Shown piece after piece: positions 1 to 4,536 of a stretch of DNA of 12,062 nt (its first letter is position 1; each line of letters opens with the position of its first letter). A model generated the notes under the pieces. The model worked only from the letters and a program-made list of their open reading frames with translations. It was not told the DNA's origin and did not search any database. Origin of the DNA: Candidatus Komeilibacteria bacterium RIFCSPLOWO2_01_FULL_45_10 (GTDB taxonomy: Bacteria; Patescibacteriota; Patescibacteriia; UBA1558; UBA10009); assembly GCA_001818835.1 (NCBI GenBank), contig MHKL01000004.1, positions 10,527 to 22,588 of the forward strand. Direction: 5' to 3'. A program made the position numbers and the translations under genes.

Positions 1-1056
1 CAGAAGGAAAAAAAGAAAATCTTGGGCACCATTACCCGGGCGGACGTGGCCGGCATTATGGCGCGCCTGACCAGAATTCCGGTGAGCGAGCTGATTCTGG
101 AGGAAAAAGAAAAATTGCTGCAGATGGAAAACACCCTTAAAAAATTCATTGTCGGCCAGGATGAAGCGGTTAAAGAAGTAGCCGAAGCCATCCGCCGTTC
201 CAGAGCCGGCATTGCCTCGCCCCAAAAGCCCATTGCTTCCTTTATTTTCCTCGGGCCTTCGGGCGTGGGCAAAACCGAAACGGCCAAAGTGCTGGCCCGG
301 GAAATCTTTGAAAGCGAGGACGCTTTAATCAGGATTGACATGTCGGAATTTTCCGAGGCCTTTAACATTTCCAAGCTGATCGGCGCGCCCGCCGGCTACG
401 TGGGCTACAAAGAGCAGGGTAAATTGACGGACGCGGTCAAACGCCGGCCTTACAGCGTGGTGCTTTTTGACGAGATTGAAAAAGCCCATCCCGACGTTTT
501 TAACCTGCTTTTGCCCATTTTGGAAGACGGCCATTTGACCGACGCCGTGGGCAAAAAAATCAATTTTAAAAACACGGTAATTATCATGACTTCCAACATT
601 GGCCTTTCGGAATTTAATTCGCAAGCCGCCTTGGGTTTTGAAATTAAAGATAAAACCGAACAGCAGAAACTTGAGGAAAAATACGAACGGCTGGAAGAAA
701 AAATCAAAAAGGGCCTGGTGGAAACCTTTAGGCCGGAATTTTTGAACCGGATTGACAAAGTGGTGATTTTTAAACCCTTGAATACGGAGGCGGCTCTGGC
801 GATTGCCAAACTGCAAATCAGCGAATTGGAGCAAAGATTGGCCGGCCAGAATTTCCACCTTAAAGTCAGCCCTAAAGTGATTCAATTTCTGGTTAAAAAT
901 GGTTTTTCGCCGGAAGAAGGGGCTAGAGCTTTAAGAAGAATAGCGCAGGAAAAAATTGAAAGCCCCTTGGCCAGCCAGCTTTTAAGCGACAAATTTCAGA
1001 CCGGCGAAACAATTAAGGTCAAGTTGTCTAAGGAGAAGATTGTCTTTGAAAAATAA
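1..1056 (+). CDS. clpC: ATP-dependent Clp protease ATP-binding subunit ClpC (5' partial)
   Basis: This is the C-terminal AAA+ module (D2) of a ClpC-type unfoldase that would feed unfolded proteins to ClpP in the cytoplasm. The reading frame is open from base 1, so the gene starts before the window; the TTG at 22 is not its start. Visible in order: a linker resembling the ClpC/ClpB D1-D2 junction (IPVSEL), Walker A GPSGVGKT (253-276), the pore loop GYVGY (394-408), Walker B VVLFDEIEKAHP, sensor 1 TSNIG, the arginine-finger region RPEFLNRID and sensor 2 GARALRR. The tripeptide LGF (631-639) follows sensor 1, where ClpP-docking [LIV]GF motifs sit in ClpC/ClpA/ClpX; ClpB lacks it. That favours ClpC over the ClpB disaggregase. 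comF follows 46 bases downstream on the same strand. The N-domain and D1 cannot be judged. Confidence 0.93.
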   Translation, partial: QKEKKKILGTITRADVAGIMARLTRIPVSELILEEKEKLLQMENTLKKFIVGQDEAVKEVAEAIRRSRAGIASPQKPIASFIFLGPSGVGKTETAKVLAREIFESEDALIRIDMSEFSEAFNISKLIGAPAGYVGYKEQGKLTDAVKRRPYSVVLFDEIEKAHPDVFNLLLPILEDGHLTDAVGKKINFKNTVIIMTSNIGLSEFNSQAALGFEIKDKTEQQKLEEKYERLEEKIKKGLVETFRPEFLNRIDKVVIFKPLNTEAALAIAKLQISELEQRLAGQNFHLKVSPKVIQFLVKNGFSPEEGARALRRIAQEKIESPLASQLLSDKFQTGETIKVKLSKEKIVFEK

Positions 1057-1102
1057 TTAATAAGATTAAATAATAAAACAGGGTTAGAAAGGACCTTGTT
1101 TT

Positions 1103-1843
1103 ATGTTCAAAAAAATCTTTAACCGGCTCTTAACTCTGCTTTTCCCCGTTGAGTGCCTGGGCTGCAAAAAAGCCGAGACCTATTTTTGCGGCGATTGCCT
1201 GAAAAAAATATCGGCCAAAGGCCGACCTGCCTTTGGCGGGAAAAACGAAATTAAACCGTTCGAACACCCCCTGACTTATCTTAACGGCATTATGTCGGCC
1301 GCCGACTATCATGAGCCAATGGTGCAATCAGCCATCCATTATCTGAAATTCCGATTTATTCAGGAATTGGCCGGGCCGCTGGCAAAAATTTTGGCCGATT
1401 TTTGGCAAAATTATAATTATAATAATGTAGAGACGCATAATTATGCGTCTCTACCGACGGACAATCCAATAATTGTGCCCGTGCCATTAAACAAAAAACG
1501 TTTATTGGAACGCGGGTTTAATCAGGCGGAATTAATCGCCAAAATTTTTGCCGGTCATTTTGATTATCCATTAATGACTAATGCGGTAATCAAACACCGC
1601 CACACCCGCCATCAGGTCGGGCTTTCCAAAAAAGAGCGCCTGACCAACGTTAAAGGCGCCTTTAAAGTGGAGAATGTTGAAAAAATTTCCGCCAAAGGCG
1701 GACCAGCCCTTGGCTGGAAAAATCAGGTGATTATTCTAATTGACGACGTGGTCACCACTGGCTCAACCTTGGAAGAAATCGCCAGGGTGCTGAAAGAAGC
1801 CGGGGCTAAAGAGGTTTGGGGATTGACCGTGGCTAAAGATTAA
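1103..1843 (+). CDS. comF: ComF family phosphoribosyltransferase-like protein with three palindromic inserts
   Basis: ComF-type protein of 246 aa. Seen: an N-terminal zinc-ribbon with paired cysteines C18-C21 and C29-C32, the signature VPVPL...RGFNQAELIA (residues about 125-146), and a PRPP-binding strand ILIDDVVTTGST (about 211-222). The family contains DNA-uptake accessory proteins such as ComFC; a role in competence here is inferred. An AAAGGA ribosome site lies about 8 bases before ATG 1103 and sits between short complementary arms (AAAACAGG, CCTTGTTTT). Oddity: three in-frame palindromic insertions at about residues 37-47, 108-117 and 195-207. They encode SAKGRPAFGGK, VETHNYASL and SAKGGPALGWK, which are not family sequence. 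They fall after the zinc ribbon, before the VPVPL strand and just before the PRPP strand, so all conserved motifs survive. Probably functional. It may be co-transcribed with clpC. Confidence 0.9.
   Translation: MFKKIFNRLLTLLFPVECLGCKKAETYFCGDCLKKISAKGRPAFGGKNEIKPFEHPLTYLNGIMSAADYHEPMVQSAIHYLKFRFIQELAGPLAKILADFWQNYNYNNVETHNYASLPTDNPIIVPVPLNKKRLLERGFNQAELIAKIFAGHFDYPLMTNAVIKHRHTRHQVGLSKKERLTNVKGAFKVENVEKISAKGGPALGWKNQVIILIDDVVTTGSTLEEIARVLKEAGAKEVWGLTVAKD
1211..1241. repeat. Double-hairpin palindromic insert in comF, copy 1
   Basis: Two hairpins sit back to back. TCGGCC-AAA-GGCCGA (1211-1225) is perfect; CCTGCC-TTT-GGCGGG (1226-1240) has one mismatch. The two halves are also roughly complementary to each other, so a single long stem is an alternative fold. 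It is translated in frame as SAKGRPAFGG. The A-rich flanks resemble those of copy 2 at 1688. Confidence 0.85.
1427..1454. repeat. 28-bp perfect palindrome inside comF
   Basis: A perfect palindrome whose half is GTAGAGACGCATAA, translated in frame as VETHNYASL. The same sequence, extended to 34 bp, lies in the intergenic region at 7512-7545. It is therefore a dispersed repeat rather than part of the comF family sequence. Confidence 0.92.
1688..1717. repeat. Double-hairpin palindromic insert in comF, copy 2
   Basis: TCCGCC-AAA-GGCGGA (1688-1702) followed by CCAGCC-CTT-GGCTGG (1703-1717), both perfect stems. It is translated as SAKGGPALGW in the same frame as copy 1. The same layout with compensating base differences indicates one repeat family kept for its hairpins. 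Confidence 0.87.
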
Positions 1844-1850
1844 CCTAGTA

Positions 1851-1879
1851 TTGACAAAGGGCTAAAATAGTGCTACACT
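1851..1879 (+). promoter_or_regulatory. Sigma70-type promoter of the 93-aa orphan gene
   Basis: TTGACA (1851-1856), a 17-base spacer, then TACACT (1874-1879). The predicted transcript start is near 1886. A GTG at 1870 in the same frame lies upstream of this, so it cannot be the start codon; ATG 1918 is chosen. Confidence 0.75.
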
Positions 1880-1917
1880 ATCCAGATTTGAACAAAAACC
1901 ATAAAATTGGAGCTACA

Positions 1918-2199
1918 ATGCCAACATTGTCCGACATAGCCGAAAAAATCGTTGAGGCCTTGGGACTAAATCACAGAACCATGGAGACGATGGAAACCGG
2001 CGGGCTGTGGGCGGCACGCCAGTTGGCGGCCGAGAAAGTGGCAGCAATCCCCCCCTGGGAACTGGCGGGGTACTTCATCACTTTCCGTGATGCGCCCTCT
2101 TCAGTGGAAAGACAACACCAATCGCTCATTGAGCGATTAATGCGGCGGGTGCAAGAAATTGCCCAACGCCGACCCTGCGCTCCCCACCCCTTCAGTTAA
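1918..2199 (+). CDS. Orphan 93-aa protein, function unknown
   Basis: Not recognised. A 93-aa soluble, mainly helical-looking protein beginning MPTLSDIAEKIVEALG, with an Arg/Glu-rich C-terminal helix (ERQHQSLIERLMRRVQEIAQ) and a Pro-rich tail. There are no cysteine clusters, membrane segments or signal peptide. The start at ATG 1918 is supported by GGAG five bases upstream and by a consensus promoter at 1851-1879. A hairpin terminator follows at 2220. It is thus a complete one-gene transcription unit inserted between comF and the convergent sod gene. By eye its codons are more GC-rich (GCC, CGC, CTG, ACC) than those of its neighbours, which may point to separate ancestry. Its layout resembles the second orphan unit at 6791-7443, but the two proteins do not look alike. 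Confidence 0.72.
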   Translation: MPTLSDIAEKIVEALGLNHRTMETMETGGLWAARQLAAEKVAAIPPWELAGYFITFRDAPSSVERQHQSLIERLMRRVQEIAQRRPCAPHPFS

Positions 2200-2219
2200 T
2201 CATCTATATGATGATGAAG

Positions 2220-2254
2220 AGAGTCAGACCTCTATGGCCTGACTCTTTTTCTTT
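2220..2254 (+). terminator. Rho-independent terminator of the 93-aa orphan gene
   Basis: Stem AGAGTCAG/CTGACTCT plus two more pairs after one mismatch, then TTTTTCTTT. It reaches the sod stop codon on the opposite strand. There is no T-run on the minus strand, so it should act mainly on plus-strand transcripts. Confidence 0.85.
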
Positions 2255-2831
2255 AAATGATTTTTACGACTTTCCACCAGTTTTCAATAAACTCCGCTCG
2301 CCGGTTCTGGTATTTAAGGTAATAAGCGTGTTCCCAAACGTCCAGGCACAAAATCGGCTCATCGCCCGAAAGTAATGGCGAATCTTGATTGGGCGTTGAA
2401 TAAACGGCTAGTCCCCCGTCGGCTTTTCTTGCGAGCCACGCCCAGCCCGAGCCAAAATGGTTTTTGGCCGCTTCGCTGAACTTGTTTTTAAACTCATCAA
2501 TTGAGCCAAAGGTCTGCTCTATTTCTTTAACCAGATTTTCATCGCGCTGATTTACTGGATTCATCACCTGCCAGAAAAAATTGTGGTTGATAAATCCGCC
2601 GCCGTGGTTCCTGAATATTTTTTTGTCGGCTTCATCCATCGGCAAACTGTTTAATTTTTTCATCAGTTCCTCCGGACTCTCGGTTAAAGTCGGATACTTC
2701 TCCAAAACGCCGTTCATTTTGTCGCCGTACGCCTGATGGTGCTTGCCATGATGGATTTCCATGGTCGCCTTGTCCAGATACGGCTCCAAGGCGTCATAGC
2801 CGTACGGCAATGGGAGTAATTCATATTTCAT
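2253..2831 (-). CDS. sodA: Superoxide dismutase, Fe/Mn family, predicted Mn type
   Basis: Converts superoxide to hydrogen peroxide and oxygen; cytosolic, as no signal peptide is seen. At 192 aa it is near the usual family length. Predicted metal ligands are H27 (in MEIHHGKHH), H83 (INHNFFW), D164 and H168 (DVWEHAYY). Second-sphere residues follow the Mn type: glycine in GGGFINH where Fe enzymes carry Gln, and Gln149 in STPNQDSP. Metal choice from such residues is an inference. The start is supported by AAAGGAG about 9 bases upstream. It lies 62 bases downstream of VKOR on the same strand and may share that transcript, though its own strong ribosome site suggests efficient independent translation. 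It is convergent with the orphan gene to its left. Confidence 0.95.
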   Translation of the reverse strand: MKYELLPLPYGYDALEPYLDKATMEIHHGKHHQAYGDKMNGVLEKYPTLTESPEELMKKLNSLPMDEADKKIFRNHGGGFINHNFFWQVMNPVNQRDENLVKEIEQTFGSIDEFKNKFSEAAKNHFGSGWAWLARKADGGLAVYSTPNQDSPLLSGDEPILCLDVWEHAYYLKYQNRRAEFIENWWKVVKII

Positions 2832-2854
2832 ATATTTAATCTCCTTTGAAAATT

Positions 2855-2889
2855 AAGGATTAATGATTAAGGATTGATGATTGAGGATT
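2855..2889. repeat. 14-bp tandem repeat between VKOR and sod
   Basis: AAGGATTAATGATT, AAGGATTGATGATT and a partial third unit GAGGATT. It lies just upstream of the sod ribosome site and fills about half of the 62-base gap between the genes. Confidence 0.75.
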
Positions 2890-2893
2890 CTAA

Positions 2894-3310
2894 TTAAACG
2901 AATAATATTAAAACTATGATAAAAATCGCATAATTAATGAGGTTGGCGATTAGGCACCAGGTGCAAAATTTCTTTAAAATGAAAAACTGGACATAAAGCA
3001 AATAGGTGCTAAAAACAAAGCCGCCGAAAACCGCCAGCACCATCAGCTTAACAATGATTTCCTGGTTAAAGGTGGACTGATTTAAAGCCAAAAGGCCGGC
3101 CAAAACCAGATAAAACAAAATACCGCCCAAATCGTTGCTGACGCCAAAGGTCCTGGCGTATTTTGACTGGACCACCTCCTCGCAACGGCCGCCAATCGGG
3201 CAAAACATGGGCCGGCTTTTTTCCTGATACTGCCAATGCTGCCAATAAAGATAGGCAGCATTTAAAAGCCCGAGGGCGGTGAGAAGAAAAAGAATGTCTG
3301 TTAAATTCAT
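2894..3310 (-). CDS. Vitamin K epoxide reductase (VKOR) family membrane protein
   Basis: Bacterial VKOR homologues reoxidise DsbA-like thiol oxidases and pass electrons to quinone in the membrane, driving extracytoplasmic disulfide formation. At 138 aa this is the VKOR core without a fused thioredoxin domain. Seen: four hydrophobic segments, the loop cysteines C37 and C43 (FCPIGGRC), the conserved Ser in VQSKYARTFG, and the active-site pair C116-C119 (FCTWC) at the start of the last helix. The likely partner is the DsbA-like protein at 10853-11539. No ribosome site precedes ATG 3310; the upstream 60 bases are a hairpin-interrupted tRNA fragment and then tRNA-Arg on the same strand, so the gene may be read through from the tRNA promoter. 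sod follows. Confidence 0.92.
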   Translation of the reverse strand: MNLTDILFLLTALGLLNAAYLYWQHWQYQEKSRPMFCPIGGRCEEVVQSKYARTFGVSNDLGGILFYLVLAGLLALNQSTFNQEIIVKLMVLAVFGGFVFSTYLLYVQFFILKKFCTWCLIANLINYAIFIIVLILFV

Positions 3311-3316
3311 AGTGGT

Positions 3317-3378
3317 TGGTGCGCCCGGCAGGAACCCCGCACAACCCCTTCGGGGTATGCGGGGCAGGTCGAACCTGC
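3317..3378 (-). pseudogene. tRNA 3'-end fragment (T-arm and acceptor) split by a nested hairpin
   Basis: Read on the minus strand: GCAGGTTCGA, then an inserted block, then TTCCTGCCGGGCGCACCA. Joined, this is a T-arm, the 3' acceptor strand and CCA of a tRNA whose 5' half is absent. The block contains CCCCGCA (3335-3341) paired with TGCGGGG (3358-3364), enclosing ACCCC-TTC-GGGGT. It lies between tRNA-Arg and the VKOR start codon. The original tRNA identity cannot be assigned; its acceptor strand differs from that of the adjacent tRNA-Arg. Confidence 0.7.
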
Positions 3379-3396
3379 TAATTAAATAATAATATT

Positions 3397-3473
3397 TGGT
3401 GCGGCCAGGAGGATTCGAACCTCCGATCTTGGGCTCCGCAAGCCCACGCTCTATCCAACTGAGCTATGGCCGC
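3397..3473 (-). tRNA. tRNA-Arg, anticodon GCG
   Basis: A complete cloverleaf on the minus strand: acceptor GCGGCCA/TGGCCGC, D-arm GCTC...GAGC, anticodon stem TGGGC/GCCCA around loop TTGCGGA, T-arm GGAGG-TTCGAAT-CCTCC, discriminator A and an encoded CCA. The anticodon GCG reads CGC and CGU. Most bacteria use ACG with inosine for these codons, so this form is less common. Confidence 0.93.
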
Positions 3474-3487
3474 ATTAAATTAGTTGA

Positions 3488-3560
3488 CTCTATCCACTGC
3501 TTGCCCCGTAGAGCTGACCCCGTATTACGGGGGAAGCTTCTACGGGGAGCTATGGCCGCA
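3488..3560 (-). pseudogene. tRNA-Arg 5'-end fragment split by a nested hairpin
   Basis: GAGCTATGGCCGCA at 3547-3560 repeats the 5' end of the intact tRNA-Arg (3461-3474), and CTCTATCC-ACTG at 3488-3499 repeats its D-arm with one base missing. Between them is a palindrome with outer arms CCCCGTAGA (3504-3512) and TCTACGGGG (3539-3547) and inner arms CCCCGT/ACGGGG around ATT. The nested form matches the hairpin on the other side of the tRNA. Confidence 0.75.
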
Positions 3561-3592
3561 AAAAATAAAAACTCCTTGTCTAAAAAGAGTTT
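3556..3592 (-). terminator. Possible terminator of the 160-aa membrane protein gene
   Basis: On the minus strand AAACTC (3592-3587) pairs with GAGTTT (3573-3568), followed by TTTTATTTTTT. The stem is short and AT-rich, so it is weak. It overlaps a possible promoter for tRNA-Arg. Confidence 0.45.
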
Positions 3593-3616
3593 AATGGATT
3601 TTTCCGATTTTGTCTA
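3588..3616 (-). promoter_or_regulatory. Possible promoter for tRNA-Arg, VKOR and sod
   Basis: Minus strand TAGACA (3616-3611), 17-base spacer, TAAACT (3593-3588). It lies upstream of the tRNA 5' fragment and the intact tRNA-Arg. It overlaps the stem of the possible terminator at 3556-3592, so the two calls compete. Confidence 0.4.
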
Positions 3617-3618
3617 TA

Positions 3619-4101
3619 CTATAACTTTAAAACCTTTCTAAAGGCCTCACTGGCCGGCTCTTCCTCTTTTTCCAGATTTTCCTCAAGATGCCCATTTAAA
3701 ATGTCCCTGATATTCAAAGGATTCTGATTTTCCAAAGGAATAATCAATCTGGGCTTTAAAACGGATTTGAATTCAAGATAAAGGTTTTTCAGCTCCGGCG
3801 GCTTGTAAAGGATGTAGAAATATCTTATCGTTTCATAACCGAAGAATTTATCTTCCACCATCAGTCCGTCTTCCAAAATCGCGAAATCCACCTGATTGGG
3901 TTCGGTCCGACCGCGCATTAAAACAATAATCGCCGCCATAATGACAATGACGGCAAAAAGAAAATTGACCGTTATCAGGGAGTAAAGCAGGAGTAAAATA
4001 ACAAAGACAATAAACCAAAAATACCACGATTTGCTTCGTTCAGGCCTGGTGTATTCCGGAAAGCTCCACTGGGCTAAAATCTTGCCATGTTCCTCTGCCA
4101 T
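3619..4101 (-). CDS. Conserved-type small membrane protein, function unknown
   Basis: A 160-aa protein. A short cytosolic N-terminus (MAEEHGKILAQWSFPEYTRP) is followed by two adjacent hydrophobic helices (about residues 26-46 and 48-66) and a soluble C-terminal domain with beta-rich patterning (DFAILEDGLMVEDKFFGYETIRYFYIL), ending in an acidic tail (EENLEKEEEP). The layout resembles small membrane proteins with a PH-like domain, but I do not recognise a named family. ATG 4101 is chosen over an upstream TTG because a promoter (TTGTCA, 17 bases, TATAAT at 4113-4108) puts the predicted transcript start on the A of this ATG. No ribosome site is present, so the mRNA is probably leaderless. It is divergent from the tRNA-Ser pair. 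Confidence 0.8.
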   Translation of the reverse strand: MAEEHGKILAQWSFPEYTRPERSKSWYFWFIVFVILLLLYSLITVNFLFAVIVIMAAIIVLMRGRTEPNQVDFAILEDGLMVEDKFFGYETIRYFYILYKPPELKNLYLEFKSVLKPRLIIPLENQNPLNIRDILNGHLEENLEKEEEPASEAFRKVLKL

Positions 4102-4107
4102 ATGGTT

Positions 4108-4136
4108 ATTATATAACAATTAAAAAATATTGACAA
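4108..4136 (-). promoter_or_regulatory. Promoter of the 160-aa membrane protein gene (divergent, leaderless)
   Basis: Minus strand TTGTCA (4136-4131), 17-base spacer, perfect TATAAT (4113-4108), then exactly six bases to ATG 4101. The -35 hexamer overlaps five of the six bases of the opposite promoter's -35. Confidence 0.75.
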
Positions 4137-4158
4137 ATTATCTATAAAATACTATATT
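4130..4158 (+). promoter_or_regulatory. Promoter of the tRNA-Ser pair (divergent)
   Basis: TTGACA (4130-4135), 17-base spacer, TATATT (4153-4158), with the predicted transcript start near 4165, about 35 bases before tRNA-Ser(GCT). It shares TTGACAA with the minus-strand promoter. Confidence 0.75.
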
Positions 4159-4199
4159 AGAGCAGTTGATTTACTTTGTCATTACAAAATTTAAAAAAT

Positions 4200-4294
4200 G
4201 GAAGGGTGGCCGAGCGGCTGAAGGCAGCGGTTTGCTAAACCGTTATGCGGGTTTTTAACTCGTATCGAGGGTTCGAATCCCTCCCCTTCCGCCA
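4200..4294 (+). tRNA. tRNA-Ser, anticodon GCT
   Basis: A class II tRNA: acceptor GGAAGGG/CCCTTCC, anticodon stem GCGGT/ACCGT around TTGCTAA (GCT, reads AGC/AGU), a long variable arm with GCGGG and CTCGT, T-arm GAGGG-TTCGAAT-CCCTC, discriminator G and an encoded CCA. Confidence 0.95.
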
Positions 4295-4330
4295 CACTTC
4301 GCCCCTCATAAATTCGGGGCTTCGTGTGGC
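4291..4330 (+). repeat. Nested hairpin abutting the 3' end of tRNA-Ser(GCT)
   Basis: GCCACAC (4291-4297) pairs with GTGTGGC (4324-4330). Symmetric TTC/TTC spacers enclose GCCCC (4301-4305) and GGGGC (4316-4320). The outer arm includes the tRNA discriminator base and CCA. The design of outer stem plus inner CCCC/GGGG stem matches the hairpins flanking tRNA-Arg. Confidence 0.65.
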
Positions 4331-4348
4331 TTAGCCACCATCAAGCGT

Positions 4349-4438
4349 GGTGGGTTGGCAGAGCGGTCGAATGCACCGGTCTTGAAAACCGGAGCGCCTG
4401 AAAAGGCGCCGCAGGTTCGAATCCTGCACCCACCGCCA
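4349..4438 (+). tRNA. tRNA-Ser, anticodon TGA
   Basis: A class II tRNA: acceptor GGTGGGT/ACCCACC, anticodon stem CCGGT/ACCGG around CTTGAAA (TGA, reads UCA and probably other UCN codons), variable arm GCGCCT-GAAA-AGGCGC, T-arm GCAGG-TTCGAAT-CCTGC, discriminator G and an encoded CCA. It is co-transcribed with the tRNA-Ser(GCT) upstream. Confidence 0.95.
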
Positions 4439-4465
4439 CCACTGTTCTCGCAGTGGCTTTTTATT
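4439..4465 (+). terminator. Terminator of the tRNA-Ser operon
   Basis: CCACTG (4439-4444) and CAGTGG (4451-4456) around TTCTCG, then C and TTTTTATTTT. It begins right after the CCA of tRNA-Ser(TGA). Confidence 0.85.
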
Positions 4466-4481
4466 TTACCCGAAAATCCTG

Positions 4482-4528
4482 TTTACCCCGCTCCACTTCC
4501 TTTGATTTTAAAAGTGGGGCGGGGTAAA
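4482..4528. repeat. Promoter-bearing palindromic element, copy A
   Basis: Arms TTTACCCCGCTCCACTT (4482-4498) and AAGTGGGGCGGGGTAAA (4512-4528), 17 bp with one mismatch and a 13-base loop. It is the same family as 7473-7585 and 10805-10871. The right arm forms the spacer and part of the -10 of the recG promoter. Confidence 0.88.
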
Positions 4529-4530
4529 AT
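4502..4530 (+). promoter_or_regulatory. recG promoter built into palindromic element A
   Basis: TTGATT (4502-4507, in the loop), a 17-base spacer that is mostly the right arm, then TAAAAT (4525-4530). Six bases later is the ATG of recG at 4537, so the transcript is predicted to be leaderless. No ribosome site is seen. Confidence 0.65.
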
Positions 4531-4536
4531 AACGTT

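Noticed and set aside
325..885. Long minus-strand frame within clpC
   Set aside because: It is an antisense shadow of a strongly conserved AAA+ domain, with no start context or family features.
1870..1917. GTG start for the 93-aa orphan protein
   Set aside because: It lies inside the promoter, upstream of the predicted transcript start; ATG 1918 has a GGAG site.
2894..3310. VKOR fused to a thioredoxin domain
   Set aside because: The frame ends after the fourth helix with no thioredoxin domain; the separate DsbA-like protein is the likely partner.
3317..3560. Integrative-element attachment sites at tRNA-Arg
   Set aside because: tRNA pieces are duplicated, but the repeated 5' part is on the wrong side for typical 3'-end integration, and there is no integrase or cargo nearby.
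3396..3641. Open frame on the plus strand across tRNA-Arg
   Set aside because: It is a translation of the antisense of tRNA-Arg (VRPGGFEPPILG is a typical tRNA shadow) and of the adjoining hairpin.
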